A stretch of DNA of 64,000 nt from Anaerolineales bacterium (lineage in GTDB: Bacteria; Chloroflexota; Anaerolineae; Aggregatilineales; UBA2796), in contig JABTTZ010000002.1 of NCBI GenBank assembly GCA_015075625.1, forward strand, positions 1,116,001 to 1,180,000. The letters are read 5' to 3'. Below, piece after piece: positions 1-8,640 of the stretch. The first letter of the stretch is position 1. Every line of letters starts with the position of its first letter. The notes under the pieces were generated by a model. It ran no database searches. It saw nothing but the letters and a program-made list of their open reading frames with translations, and was not told the DNA's origin. A program made the position numbers and the translations under genes.

Positions 1-1625
1 GCGTGCGCTTGTTCCAGCGCCTCGCCCATGACCGCCCACGAGACACCCTTGATTTTCAAGTCCATCTGGAGCGCCGTCACACCGTCGCGTGTTCCGGCAA
101 CCTTGAAGTCCATATCCCCGATGTGGTCTTCCAAGCCCTGAATATCGGTGAGAACAGCGTATTTATCGCCGTCGGTGATCAAGCCCATAGCAATTCCGGC
201 GACGGGCGCTTTCAACGGCACACCCGCATCCATCAACGCCAATGTGCTGCCGCAGACGCTCGCCATGCTCGTGCTTCCATTGGAAGAAAGCACCTCGCTG
301 ACGACGCGAATCGTGTAGGGGAATACAGACTCGTCGGGGATGACGTTGCGGAGAGCGGTTTCCGCCAGCGCCCCGTGACCAATTTCGCGCCGTTTCGGTC
401 CGCGCAGGGGGGAGGATTCCCCGCTGGCGAAGGGGGGCATGTTGTAATGATGCATGTACCGCTTGGAGGTATCCGGCTCTAGGGTATCCAACTGTTGGCT
501 ATCTGCCGGAACGCCCAATGTGACAACGCTCATGACCTGTGTCCGCCCGCGCTGGAACAAGCCTGAGCCATGTACACGGGGGAGGATGCTCACCTCTGCG
601 CTCAGGGGGCGAATGTCCTTCAGTCCGCGCCCGTCGGGGCGAATGCCTTCGTTCAAGATGCGGCGGCGAACTTCTTCGGTGACGACATCCTCAAAGCCCG
701 CCATAATCTGCTGTGGGGTATAGCTATCCGCTGCGTCGCGTGCCGCCTCAACAGGGCTGCCGTATTCGGCAACAAGGGAGTCGCGCAGGTCCCACAGTTC
801 GGCTTGGCGTTCGTCTGTGTTCCCACGCAAAGCAATAATTTGGGCGATCTGTCCGGCGGCGCGTGTCCGCACTCTATCCATCAGATCGGTCTTGGGTTTG
901 GCGGGGGTGTAATCAGCCTTTGGCTTGCCCACTGCCGCCCGCATTTCTTCTTGAACGCGGAAAATATCTTGCATCGATTCTTGGGCAAGTTTGAGGGCAT
1001 CAACGAGGGTCGCCTCGCTCACTTCCAGCGCCCCGCACTCCACCATGTTAATCGCATCTTTCGTCCCTGCCACGCGCAGATCGAGAAGGCTTTTTTCCAT
1101 CTCGGCATAGGTTGGGTTAGCGATCAGTTTGCCATCGACAAGGGCGATGCGCACCCCGCCAACGGGGCCATCAAAGGGGACATCGGAGATGGTCAGCGCT
1201 GCGCTTGCGCCCAAAATGCAGAGCATGTCCAGCGGACGCTCTTGATCGAAGGCGAGGGCGTTGATCACAATTTGCACATCGTTGCGGAGGTCTTTGGGAA
1301 AGAGAGGGCGAAGGGGGCGATCTGTGACGCGGCTGGTCAGAATTGCCTGCTCGCCCGGGCGACCCTCGCGGCGGAAAAACGACCCGGGAATACGCCCGAC
1401 GGCGTAGAGGCGCTCCTCATATTCAACGGTGAGGGGGAAAAAATCGATTCCCTCGCGGATATTGCGGCTCATGACCACTGTCGCCAGGATCACGGTGTCG
1501 CCCATGCGGACTGTCACTGCGCCACCGGCTTGGGGTGCGAGCTTCCCCGTCTCAATGGTTATTGTCTCGCTGCCGAGTGTGGCTGTAAAGCGTCGTGCTT
1601 GCTGTGCTTGCTCGCCGTTCGTCAT
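1..1625 (-). CDS. pnp: Polyribonucleotide nucleotidyltransferase (PNPase), 3' end outside window
   Basis: This is the N-terminal ~541 residues of PNPase, the phosphorolytic 3'-to-5' exoribonuclease of RNA turnover. Reading leftward from the ATG at 1625 the protein starts MTNGEQAQQARRF and contains the first RNase PH-like core (GRIPGSFFRREGRP, LTSRVTDRPLRPLFP, DVPFDGPVGGVR). After an all-helical linker, the start of the second core is visible (RPDGRGLKDIRPLS, near residue 325). The KH and S1 domains would lie left of base 1. It sits downstream of rpsO in the same direction, the classical rpsO-pnp order, with a strong hairpin between the genes. The identification is from family knowledge and is secure. 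The gene is incomplete only because of the window edge. Confidence 0.97.
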   Translation of the reverse strand, partial: MTNGEQAQQARRFTATLGSETITIETGKLAPQAGGAVTVRMGDTVILATVVMSRNIREGIDFFPLTVEYEERLYAVGRIPGSFFRREGRPGEQAILTSRVTDRPLRPLFPKDLRNDVQIVINALAFDQERPLDMLCILGASAALTISDVPFDGPVGGVRIALVDGKLIANPTYAEMEKSLLDLRVAGTKDAINMVECGALEVSEATLVDALKLAQESMQDIFRVQEEMRAAVGKPKADYTPAKPKTDLMDRVRTRAAGQIAQIIALRGNTDERQAELWDLRDSLVAEYGSPVEAARDAADSYTPQQIMAGFEDVVTEEVRRRILNEGIRPDGRGLKDIRPLSAEVSILPRVHGSGLFQRGRTQVMSVVTLGVPADSQQLDTLEPDTSKRYMHHYNMPPFASGESSPLRGPKRREIGHGALAETALRNVIPDESVFPYTIRVVSEVLSSNGSTSMASVCGSTLALMDAGVPLKAPVAGIAMGLITDGDKYAVLTDIQGLEDHIGDMDFKVAGTRDGVTALQMDLKIKGVSWAVMGEALEQAH

Positions 1626-1669
1626 AAATATTGCCTAGCTCCTTAACCTTTGCCTATGCGGTATGACAG

Positions 1670-1717
1670 ACCACATCGGTGATTGCCCCCTTTTCGAGTC
1701 GCAATCACCGATGTGGT
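1670..1717 (-). promoter_or_regulatory. 16-bp perfect stem-loop between rpsO and pnp
   Basis: Bases 1670-1685 and 1702-1717 form a perfect 16-bp inverted repeat with a 16-nt loop, 45 bases upstream of the pnp start codon. The downstream side has no T-run, so it does not look like a terminator. In enterobacteria a stem-loop at the same place is cut by RNase III and mediates PNPase autoregulation. By analogy this is a candidate processing or autoregulatory site. The stem is read directly; the role is inference. Confidence 0.6.
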
Positions 1718-1765
1718 ATTCATTCGTGGGTTGTATGGGGTGCGCCGGGGGGAGTCGCGGTGACT

Positions 1766-2047
1766 CTAACGCCCAATGTAATCGCGCAAGCCCAAGCGTT
1801 CAATGAGTGCCTTGTAGCCAGCGAGATTTGTCTTGTGAAGATAGCGAAGGTGGCGCAGGCGCTGCCCAACCAGTTTGAGCAGACCCCGCCGTGAGGTTTC
1901 GTCGTGCTTGTGAACCTTCAAATGCTCCGTCAATTGGAGAATCCGTGTGGTGAGCATCGCAATCTGAACTTCCGGCGAACCTGTATCTTTTTCGTGCCGT
2001 CCAAATTCCTTGAAAACGTCACTTTTTTCATTTGTAGACATGGGCAT
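1766..2047 (-). CDS. rpsO: 30S ribosomal protein S15
   Basis: Small-subunit protein S15, which binds 16S rRNA early in assembly. The family signature is plain: [16 protein letters not shown], then [18 protein letters not shown] and the C-terminal [14 protein letters not shown]. The frame is open up to an ATG at 2056, but a GGAGG lies only one base before that codon. It is 10 nt ahead of the ATG at 2047, which I take as the start (93 residues; the family is about 89). It is the first gene of an rpsO-pnp unit. Confidence 0.95.
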   Translation of the reverse strand: MPMSTNEKSDVFKEFGRHEKDTGSPEVQIAMLTTRILQLTEHLKVHKHDETSRRGLLKLVGQRLRHLRYLHKTNLAGYKALIERLGLRDYIGR

Positions 2048-2143
2048 GGCGTTCATTCCTCCATTGGGTATAAGGTGTCACCAGAGCGGGCAGAACGCAC
2101 TCGCCCGCTGGTCAATGAATAGACGGAAGGCATTGTAGCACAG

Positions 2144-3694
2144 TCAGGGGGTGATCGCAATCCTAGCCAACGTCAGCACATCCCCCACCGAAGTGATATC
2201 GATGTATTGATTGCCGCTGCTGTAGCCCGTCAGTGTGCCGCTGTTCAATTTTAGGGAGAGCGTGATTACCACGCGCCCTGCGGTCTGGGGAAGGGGGAGG
2301 GCGTGATACGTCGTGCGCAGCCCCCGCCGTAGAATCTCGGCGGCGATCTCGTCGGTGATCGTCGTTAAGGGCTGCCCGTCCTCGTTGGTGGCGCTCAAGG
2401 TGACGCTAAGGGGCTGCGTGGCGGCGCGTTTGACCTCCCACTCCAACCCAATGCGGAGGATATCACCCGCCGCCGCCTCTGCGCGGTCAAGGCTGTAGGT
2501 CTGCAAGGTGAGATCGGGTGTGTAGAGGATGGAGGCGGCATAGAGCCTGAACACGCCAATCGGTTTTGTGCGGCGCAGCCACGCTCCATCGGAGACATAC
2601 CCAAGCCGCTCAAGCGTTTCTGTGCCAAAGCGTGAGCTTGGGTTAAATCCGGCGCTCAGGGCGATCACATCCGGCGCATACTTGATCACGATAGAGCGAT
2701 CATCCCCAAATTCGCGCAGAAAGAACACATCGGGCTGAAACCGTCCGTCGAAGGCGATCAGGGTTTGGTTAGCGGTGCGTTCATACTGCCCGTAATCGTC
2801 GGCACGCGGGATACCTACCGTGCCAGCGTTGAGCGGAAGGGCGGTCAGAGGTGTCGAAGAACGTTTTTCGGCAGCGAGAACACCACTCACGACGATCAGA
2901 CAGGCAAGAGGGGGAATCACCCCGAAAAAACGGCGAGAGGAGGAGAGATGCCGCGCTACCCAAACGATTGGCGCGGCGGCGCCCACCACGATGATCAGCC
3001 GCAGTGTATCGGAGGGGATGCCGCTGATCAGAATCCCAACCAACCCCTCGCCATAGACATACACCAGAAAGGCACCCCCCACCCCCAAAGGGAGGGCATA
3101 GGCAAGGATGAAGGTTCCCCCCCGCCCGGCGAGGGTTGCCCAAACGATCCCCACCAGCACGAGAAGCCCTATCTCAACGGTGATTAGGGTTGCCAGCGCA
3201 AAGCAGAGCGCGGCAGGGGTGTGCCGTTTGTGCGCCATGAGCAGGAAGGCGCATAGCGCTACACCAAGCCCCACCGGAGCAGCCGTACCCGCCCCGAAGG
3301 ACACCACCCCTACATAAAATGCCGCGCTAAGACCCGCCATAAGCCGATCTGTTTGGCGGCGGGCAAGGGCGAACACCGCCCCCCCGCCAAGCCCCGCACT
3401 CAGCGCAAAGAGCAGCGGCGGCGGGATGACCACCAACAGGGCAAGATAAAGGGGCGCCGGAAGCAGCAGAACAACTTCGCCCGCATTAAAGACAAACCCA
3501 TGTCCAGCGCGGGCGTTCAGCGCATAGGCGGTGGCAATGTCGCTGTAGGCGCGGTGGGTTTCCCAGAGCAAGCCATAAAGGGCGATCCCGACGATTGCCC
3601 CGCTGATCCCAACAATCAGGATCAGCGCCACCTCAAGACGCCCTTCCCGGAGGGGGAAAGGGATATCGGATGCGGGATGGCTGCCCTGATTCAC
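2144..3694 (-). CDS. Multi-pass membrane protein with C-terminal extracellular domain, unrecognised
   Basis: I do not recognise a named family. The start is taken as the GTG at 3694: it overlaps the stop of the upstream hydrolase (GTGA) and has GAGGA about 8 nt before it, giving 516 residues. About nine hydrophobic segments fill residues ~20-300. A soluble C-terminal part (~310-516) follows, with segments such as DVFFLREFGDD and a beta-rich tail. The layout resembles GT-C/GT39-like membrane proteins of Chloroflexota, but I see no acidic first-loop motif to support glycosyltransferase activity. It is translationally coupled to the secreted hydrolase, so the two may act together at the envelope. 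Confidence 0.75.
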   Translation of the reverse strand: MNQGSHPASDIPFPLREGRLEVALILIVGISGAIVGIALYGLLWETHRAYSDIATAYALNARAGHGFVFNAGEVVLLLPAPLYLALLVVIPPPLLFALSAGLGGGAVFALARRQTDRLMAGLSAAFYVGVVSFGAGTAAPVGLGVALCAFLLMAHKRHTPAALCFALATLITVEIGLLVLVGIVWATLAGRGGTFILAYALPLGVGGAFLVYVYGEGLVGILISGIPSDTLRLIIVVGAAAPIVWVARHLSSSRRFFGVIPPLACLIVVSGVLAAEKRSSTPLTALPLNAGTVGIPRADDYGQYERTANQTLIAFDGRFQPDVFFLREFGDDRSIVIKYAPDVIALSAGFNPSSRFGTETLERLGYVSDGAWLRRTKPIGVFRLYAASILYTPDLTLQTYSLDRAEAAAGDILRIGLEWEVKRAATQPLSVTLSATNEDGQPLTTITDEIAAEILRRGLRTTYHALPLPQTAGRVVITLSLKLNSGTLTGYSSGNQYIDITSVGDVLTLARIAITP

Positions 3695-4947
3695 CAATTC
3701 GTCCTCAGCTTGCCCATCGCGTTGTAAATGGCGTCTTTCCAATACCAGTAATCCCAATTATCGCCATCGCGCCCCAAGTAGGCTTGAAACCACTTCATCG
3801 TTTCGGGGTAGCCTTCATCGTGGGTGAACAGCCCGTGATCGCCATATGCCTGTACGATCAGTTTCACCGTTCGCCCCGCCCGCTGCATCGCCTTTGCCAA
3901 TGCCTTCGATTGCTCCACCGAGACAACGGTATCGGCGTCGCCATGCTGAAGAAGAAGGGGGACGCGGATGCTTCCCGCCCAATAGGTGGCAGAGCGTGCT
4001 TTGAAGGCGGCGGGGTTGCTTCCCGTTGTGCCGCCCACAAGATCGGGATACGCGCCGCTGTTCAGTTCGGGAATTTGCTTTGCCCACATAAAGAGATCGG
4101 CAAGCCCGCTGGTGGTGGCGGCAACTTTGATTGCGCCGCTGCCGTGTTCGCCCAATTTTTTGAGAGCAAGGTAGGTCATCAGCGCCCCCCGTGAGGAGCC
4201 GAACATCCCGATGCGGTCGGGGTCGGTGTAGGGGCGGGAGGTGAGGACAGGGATCAGGTTCAGCACGTCGTTCACATCGCCGCCGCCCAATTGATCAGCC
4301 CCTTCGCTGCCGGGTCCGCCGCGATATTGTGAGGCGGCGACGACAAACCCCATCTCGGCAAAGTAGGCAAACTCATAGCCTTGCAACGCGCCCGTATCCC
4401 GATTCCCGCCGCGATTGTAGATCACCGCCGGATACTTCCCCGGTGAGCGCGGCTCGGCAAGGAATCCAGCAATGCGCAAACCATCGCTGAAGTAGACGAT
4501 CCGGTAGTAATCCACGCGGTCTGTCTGGGCATAGAGCGTCATCGACTCAATCTGCCCATTCGCGCCGTTGGCGGGGGGAGGCGCGACGGGGTTTTCGCCA
4601 CCGGTATTGCCAGCCGTCCCGCCGCTTGATGGTGGCGGGGCGGCATCGCCAACGGGGAGGGCGAACAAGTTCCCTTTGAAACTGAGGTAGGCGACGCTCA
4701 ACCACCCTTGTTTATCCTCAAAGGTGACTTTCACCCATCCCGTTTTCTCGTCACGGGCAAAGGCGAGAAGGGGTGTTCCGGCGGGTATTTTTGCTAGTGT
4801 CTCGTGCCGTGTGCCGGGTCCCGCCCGAAGGTTCACCAGTGTGTCTGTGGTCACCTCCACGCCGCCCTGCGCCTGAACGCCGAGCGGGAGGGCGATCAGG
4901 AAAAAGGTAACTAGGCAAACAAGCCCCCGACAGCATAGAGATCGCAT
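3691..4947 (-). CDS. Secreted SH3-domain / prolyl-oligopeptidase-like alpha/beta hydrolase
   Basis: An exported hydrolase of 418 residues. A signal peptide (VTFFLIALPLGVQAQ) is followed by a bacterial SH3 domain (~residues 30-90; VNLRAGPGTRHETLAKIPAG). A Gly/Pro-rich linker leads to an S9-type alpha/beta hydrolase. The nucleophile elbow is GMFGSSRGAL, the acid lies in LLLQHGDADTVVS, and the His in AYGDHGLFTHDEG. A peptidase or esterase acting outside the cell is likely; the substrate is unknown. The frame opens at a GTG at 4962, but the ATG at 4947 has AAGGA 7 nt before it and is preferred. It is first in a two-gene unit with the membrane protein downstream. Confidence 0.85.
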   Translation of the reverse strand: MRSLCCRGLVCLVTFFLIALPLGVQAQGGVEVTTDTLVNLRAGPGTRHETLAKIPAGTPLLAFARDEKTGWVKVTFEDKQGWLSVAYLSFKGNLFALPVGDAAPPPSSGGTAGNTGGENPVAPPPANGANGQIESMTLYAQTDRVDYYRIVYFSDGLRIAGFLAEPRSPGKYPAVIYNRGGNRDTGALQGYEFAYFAEMGFVVAASQYRGGPGSEGADQLGGGDVNDVLNLIPVLTSRPYTDPDRIGMFGSSRGALMTYLALKKLGEHGSGAIKVAATTSGLADLFMWAKQIPELNSGAYPDLVGGTTGSNPAAFKARSATYWAGSIRVPLLLQHGDADTVVSVEQSKALAKAMQRAGRTVKLIVQAYGDHGLFTHDEGYPETMKWFQAYLGRDGDNWDYWYWKDAIYNAMGKLRTNW

Positions 4948-5031
4948 CACAGAGTCCTTCACTGGGTCAACATGAGGACTATCTTACCACTGACTACCCA
5001 TGAAAGGGGATCAGCCGCTCTGCGATTCCCT

Positions 5032-5364
5032 TCATAACCCGCCCAAGAGCAGCCGCCATACCCACAAGGTGATCATCCCGCCGATGATCGTCAGCAGCAG
5101 GTTTTTCGTCCGAAAGGCGATCAGGGCGGCGACCACGCCGGCGATTAGATAGCTGTTGTCCACCCGCAGCGCTAAATCCCCGTTTTTCAGAGTGATGAAG
5201 GGGACGATGATCGCCGTCAGAACGGCGGGCGGGACAAACTTTAAGGCACGCAGCGCCCACATAGGGAGCGGCATCCGCCCGACCATTGCCAGCACCGGAT
5301 AACGCGAGACAAAGGTGACGGCAACCATCCCCGCCACCAGCGCCACCTCGTTGATCTCATTCAT
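5032..5364 (-). CDS. azlD: AzlD-type branched-chain amino acid transport subunit
   Basis: A 110-residue protein with four hydrophobic segments typical of the AzlD family, the small partner of AzlC in branched-chain amino acid exporters. It starts [16 protein letters not shown] and has the family-like [15 protein letters not shown] stretch. It overlaps the end of azlC by 8 bases, so the two subunits are translationally coupled. Assignment is by family resemblance plus the partner gene. Confidence 0.9.
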   Translation of the reverse strand: MNEINEVALVAGMVAVTFVSRYPVLAMVGRMPLPMWALRALKFVPPAVLTAIIVPFITLKNGDLALRVDNSYLIAGVVAALIAFRTKNLLLTIIGGMITLWVWRLLLGGL

Positions 5365-6127
5365 GGGAAACCGCCTCCACTGCCACTGCTTCCATTGCGC
5401 CTTTCATGGGTGCGCGTTGCCCCTCGGCAATCATCCCCACCGCCACCCCCACCAGCGCGGCGGCGATCAACCCCAAGCGGTTGGGCAAGCTATTAAAGGC
5501 TAATGCCGCCAGCCCTGCCGAAACCGTCGCAAGGAACGCCGGACGGCTTTTGATCAGCGGGATCAACATCCCAATGAAGGTGGCGACGAGGGCAAATTCT
5601 AAGCCCAGTCGGGCGATAGTCTCGGTGGGGACTGCCCCCACTGTGAGCAGCCCGACAGCCGTCCACACCTGCCAATTGGTATACATAAAGACAGCCGAGC
5701 CGAGGTAGTACCAATGCTTGTTGGGGGAGTCATCCGGCTCGTTGTAACGGGTGATCACGGTGACAAAGGTTTCGTCCGTCAGCCAGAAGCCAAGCGGCAA
5801 GAGCCACCGTTGGGGAAGGTGCTTCACATGCTTGGCAAGCGTTGCCGAATACAAGGCGTGGCGCACATTGACGATGAACGTTGTCAAGATAATGACGAAC
5901 ACCGTTGCCCCGCCGTTCACCAACTGCGCGGCAATAAATTGCGACGATCCGGCAAAGACAAAAAGCGACATTGCCATCGCTGCGGTGGGGGAAACTTTGT
6001 TGAGCGCTGCCGTTGCCCCGAAGATGAACCCAAAGGGAATTGCCCCGATAACAAGGGGGATGGTGGCGCGAAACCCCGCCCAAAATTCGGCGCGGGGCGT
6101 GCGGTGAAGGAGTGGTGACTCCGGCAT
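5357..6127 (-). CDS. azlC: AzlC-type branched-chain amino acid exporter subunit
   Basis: A 256-residue membrane protein of the AzlC (LIV-E) family: [19 protein letters not shown] at the N-terminus, [26 protein letters not shown], and [13 protein letters not shown] are all family hallmarks. With AzlD it is expected to export branched-chain or related amino acids across the inner membrane. It is first of the azlCD pair. The DUF2917 gene upstream points the same way, and a LysR regulator is transcribed divergently from that gene, so local control by the regulator is plausible. Confidence 0.92.
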   Translation of the reverse strand: MPESPLLHRTPRAEFWAGFRATIPLVIGAIPFGFIFGATAALNKVSPTAAMAMSLFVFAGSSQFIAAQLVNGGATVFVIILTTFIVNVRHALYSATLAKHVKHLPQRWLLPLGFWLTDETFVTVITRYNEPDDSPNKHWYYLGSAVFMYTNWQVWTAVGLLTVGAVPTETIARLGLEFALVATFIGMLIPLIKSRPAFLATVSAGLAALAFNSLPNRLGLIAAALVGVAVGMIAEGQRAPMKGAMEAVAVEAVSHE

Positions 6128-6229
6128 GGTGACTCCTATTTAGGTAGACGGCTTATGAATCCGTCGGGGAAACAGGAGTCAGTATGCCACAGCTTTCTGG
6201 ATGTGGATCAGTCCAATGCAGACCAACGT

Positions 6230-6487
6230 TTAGGCGGAGCGAGCCACCTCAAAAATGAGCGTGGTCAAGGTGGGTGTATCGCCAAAATGAGGGGTCGAAA
6301 TGATCGCCGCTTCCTCATCCTGATTGACAGCAAGACTTTCCCCGCTGTGCAAGACAATATCTTGTCCGTTGTGGCTGACCCATGCCTCGCCAGTGAGAAT
6401 ATGTACCGTTAATGCCTTGTGCGGAATGTCTAGGGTGTTCAGAATTTCCCCGTTGCGCAGTTGAAAACGCCATGTTGACTGACTCAT
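6230..6487 (-). CDS. DUF2917-like small cupin-type protein
   Basis: An 85-residue protein resembling DUF2917: ALTVHILTGEAWVSHNGQDI followed by VLHSGESLAV, a short all-beta fold with a Trp/Gly turn. Its biochemical role is unknown. The frame is open to 6514, but the ATG at 6487 has GAGGA 10 nt upstream and gives a normal N-terminus (MSQSTWRFQLRNG). It lies between azlC and the LysR gene; in other bacteria DUF2917 genes often neighbour LysR regulators and amino-acid exporters, which fits here. Confidence 0.75.
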   Translation of the reverse strand: MSQSTWRFQLRNGEILNTLDIPHKALTVHILTGEAWVSHNGQDIVLHSGESLAVNQDEEAAIISTPHFGDTPTLTTLIFEVARSA

Positions 6488-6523
6488 CGTCTGGTGTTCC
6501 TCATCATCCGACAACGAAGATTA

Positions 6524-6579
6524 TCTCATGAGACAATCATTCAGTCCAACAAATAAATTTGATATAATCTATCGATAGA
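6524..6579. promoter_or_regulatory. Divergent control region with two short palindromes (LysR operator candidates)
   Basis: The stretch between the DUF2917 gene and the LysR gene is A+T-rich and holds two perfect palindromes: TCTCATGAGA (6524-6533) and TCTATCGATAGA (6568-6579). LysR-type operators are short dyads of the T-N11-A kind placed between divergent genes, so these are the natural candidate sites. A TATAAT lies at 6563-6568 just before the second dyad. Confidence 0.5.
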
Positions 6580-6591
6580 AATGATGAACAA

Positions 6592-7506
6592 ATGAGACCA
6601 TCCGTGGAAATTCGGCAGTTACAGACCTTTCGCACCCTCGCTAGAACGCTCAGCTTTACGCAGACGGCAGCCAATTTGAGCTACGCCCAATCGAGCATTA
6701 CGGCGCAGATTCAAGCCCTAGAGGTGGAGTTAGGCACACCGCTTTTGGATCGCTTGGGAAAACGGGTTGTCCTCACCGACGCTGGACGGCGTTTTTTGTC
6801 TTATGTCGAGAAGATTCTCGCCCTTCTTGACGAGGCACGTGAATCGATCAACGTTGGGGAAACCATCAGCGGGACGCTTGTTGTCAGCGCAACGGAGACG
6901 CTTTGCACCTACCGTATTCCCCCACTGCTGAAGGAATTTCGCACCCGCTACCCGGAAGTGAACCTTCAGTTCAAGCCGCTCCGCTGGCTGCAACTGCGCT
7001 CTGAGGTCTTAAATGGGGCGCTGGATATTGCTTTTGCCCTCGATCACCTTCGTCCGGTGAATTCGTTGGTGATCACCCCCCTGATTTACGAGCCGATCTG
7101 CCTTATTGCCGCCGCCGGGCATCCGCTGGCAGAACAAGCGGTTGTCTACCCCGCTGACCTCGCCGGAGAGACGATTCTTTTCACCGAACAGGGGTGTTCC
7201 TACCGGACGATGTTTGAACAGGACTTGGCAGAGGTGGGTGTTTACCCGCGCACCCAATTTGAGTTTATGACAGTGGACGCCATCAAGCAGTGTGTGATTG
7301 CCGGCTTGGGGGTCAGCGTGCTGCCCGAAGTGGTTGTGGCAACAGAGGTGGCAGCCGGAACGCTCGTGGTTTTACCCTGGGCGCGGCGCGATTTTCACCT
7401 TCACACGCAGATGATGATCCACAAGGATAAATCGGAGTCCCGCACGCTGAAAGCCTTCATAGACTTAGCGCAGATGATGCTCTGTGGGGAGGAAATGCCC
7501 GTGTAG
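6592..7506 (+). CDS. LysR-family transcriptional regulator
   Basis: A 304-residue LysR-type regulator. The winged HTH spans residues ~5-64 (LQTFRTLARTLSFTQTAANL, YAQSSITAQIQALE), and a periplasmic-binding-like effector domain follows from ~90 (GTLVVSATETLCTYRIPPLL). It is divergent from the DUF2917-azlCD unit, the usual arrangement for a LysR gene and its target, so an amino acid or analogue could be the ligand. The ATG at 6592 gives the expected N-terminus; the GTG at 6604 is an alternative. Confidence 0.93.
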   Translation: MRPSVEIRQLQTFRTLARTLSFTQTAANLSYAQSSITAQIQALEVELGTPLLDRLGKRVVLTDAGRRFLSYVEKILALLDEARESINVGETISGTLVVSATETLCTYRIPPLLKEFRTRYPEVNLQFKPLRWLQLRSEVLNGALDIAFALDHLRPVNSLVITPLIYEPICLIAAAGHPLAEQAVVYPADLAGETILFTEQGCSYRTMFEQDLAEVGVYPRTQFEFMTVDAIKQCVIAGLGVSVLPEVVVATEVAAGTLVVLPWARRDFHLHTQMMIHKDKSESRTLKAFIDLAQMMLCGEEMPV

Positions 7507-7873
7507 GCGTGATTTCCAGAAAAAATCCCTCGCCCCTCAGCTGCTACAGCGCTAGGCATTACCCACATTGTGGGGAAGGTGAGAAAGAGACCACGTATGA
7601 GCAATATCTTGGAGGCAAGACCCGCCGCTGAGATAGATCATTGTCGATGCCGTGCGATCCAGCGCTGCTGCCTCGTTCGCCGTCAAGATCGCCAGCGCCA
7701 TCGAATCCCCTACGGGTGGGCTGCGTTGGCGAGATATCATAAAAATGATGTGCGGTGGGGCAAAGGGGAGACCATCAAAAGCCGCAGGGGATGGCTGCCT
7801 TTATCCACTCTCAATAGCCCTCCCGCCCGATCCGTGATAGGATTCACGAATATTTACCAAACCACCCAAACCA
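7507..7873 (+). other. Intergenic stretch without a supported gene
   Basis: The 367 bases between the LysR gene and the glycosyltransferase hold only short open frames with no recognisable product, no ribosome-binding site of note and no repeat shared with the rest of the window. It presumably contains the promoter of the GT2-YfhO unit, but I cannot point to a convincing -35/-10 pair. Confidence 0.5.
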
Positions 7874-8638
7874 GTGAACATGATGCCTGACGCACCCAAA
7901 ACAATCATTGTCGTCCCCACCTATAACGAAAAAGAGAACCTTGCCAACCTAACCGAGGCGCTCTTAGGGTTATCGATTCCCAACCTGACCATCCTCATTG
8001 TGGATGATAATTCTCCCGATGGGACGGGACGCATTGCTGATGAACTTACCGCCCAAACAGAGCATATCCAGGTGATGCACCGGACAGGAAAAAAAGGCTT
8101 GGGAACGGCGTACACGGAAGGGTTCATCTGGGCAATCAACGAGGGGGCGGATTATATTGTCCAGATGGACGCCGATTTCTCGCACGATCCGAAGGATGTC
8201 CCGCGCCTTTTGGCGGGGCTGGCAGAGGCGGATTTGGTGATCGGCTCGCGTTATACAAAGGGCGGCAAACTTGATGAGCGCTGGAGTTTCCAGCGTCGCT
8301 TGCTCAGTTGGTGGGCAAACCGCATTTGGGTTGATTTTATTCTAGGAACGCGCATCAAAGATGCCACAGCGGGCTTTCGGGCATGGCGGCGCAACACCCT
8401 GATCGGCATGAACTTGGCGACGATTCGCTCAAATGGCTACGTTTTTCAGGTGGAAATGTCCTATTTGGCGCGGAAATTGGGCTACACCATCCGCGAAATC
8501 CCCATTTATTTTCAAGATCGCCGCTATGGTGAGTCGAAGATGGGTTTCAAGGTACAGTACGAAGCAGCAGTGGGGGTTTTTCGTCTGCGGCGGCATTATG
8601 GACGGGTGACACCGGCGGATCGGGCGATGGGGGGCTAA
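7874..8638 (+). CDS. Polyprenyl-phosphate glycosyltransferase (GT2, dolichol-P-mannose synthase-like)
   Basis: A 254-residue GT2 enzyme of the DPM1/Ppm1 type, which transfers a hexose from a nucleotide sugar to polyprenyl phosphate on the cytoplasmic face of the membrane. Visible motifs: VVPTYNEKENL, VDDNSPDGTGRIADEL, MDADFSHDPKDVP (the DxD-like region), VIGSRYTKGG, ATAGFRAWRR and the C-terminal RYGESKMGF. There are no C-terminal membrane spans, as in soluble Ppm1-like proteins. The start is GTG 7874 or ATG 7880. The next gene begins two bases after the stop, so the two are surely co-translated and probably form one glycosylation pathway. Confidence 0.92.
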   Translation: MNMMPDAPKTIIVVPTYNEKENLANLTEALLGLSIPNLTILIVDDNSPDGTGRIADELTAQTEHIQVMHRTGKKGLGTAYTEGFIWAINEGADYIVQMDADFSHDPKDVPRLLAGLAEADLVIGSRYTKGGKLDERWSFQRRLLSWWANRIWVDFILGTRIKDATAGFRAWRRNTLIGMNLATIRSNGYVFQVEMSYLARKLGYTIREIPIYFQDRRYGESKMGFKVQYEAAVGVFRLRRHYGRVTPADRAMGG

Positions 8639-8640
8639 CC

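Noticed and set aside
570-1646. Long rightward open frame (358 residues) near the left edge
   Set aside because: It lies wholly antisense to pnp; the pnp frame has clear family motifs and the opposite frame has none. High-GC codon bias produces such shadows.
7552-7740. Leftward 62-residue frame in the LysR-GT2 gap
   Set aside because: No ribosome site, no family and no neighbours in the same direction.
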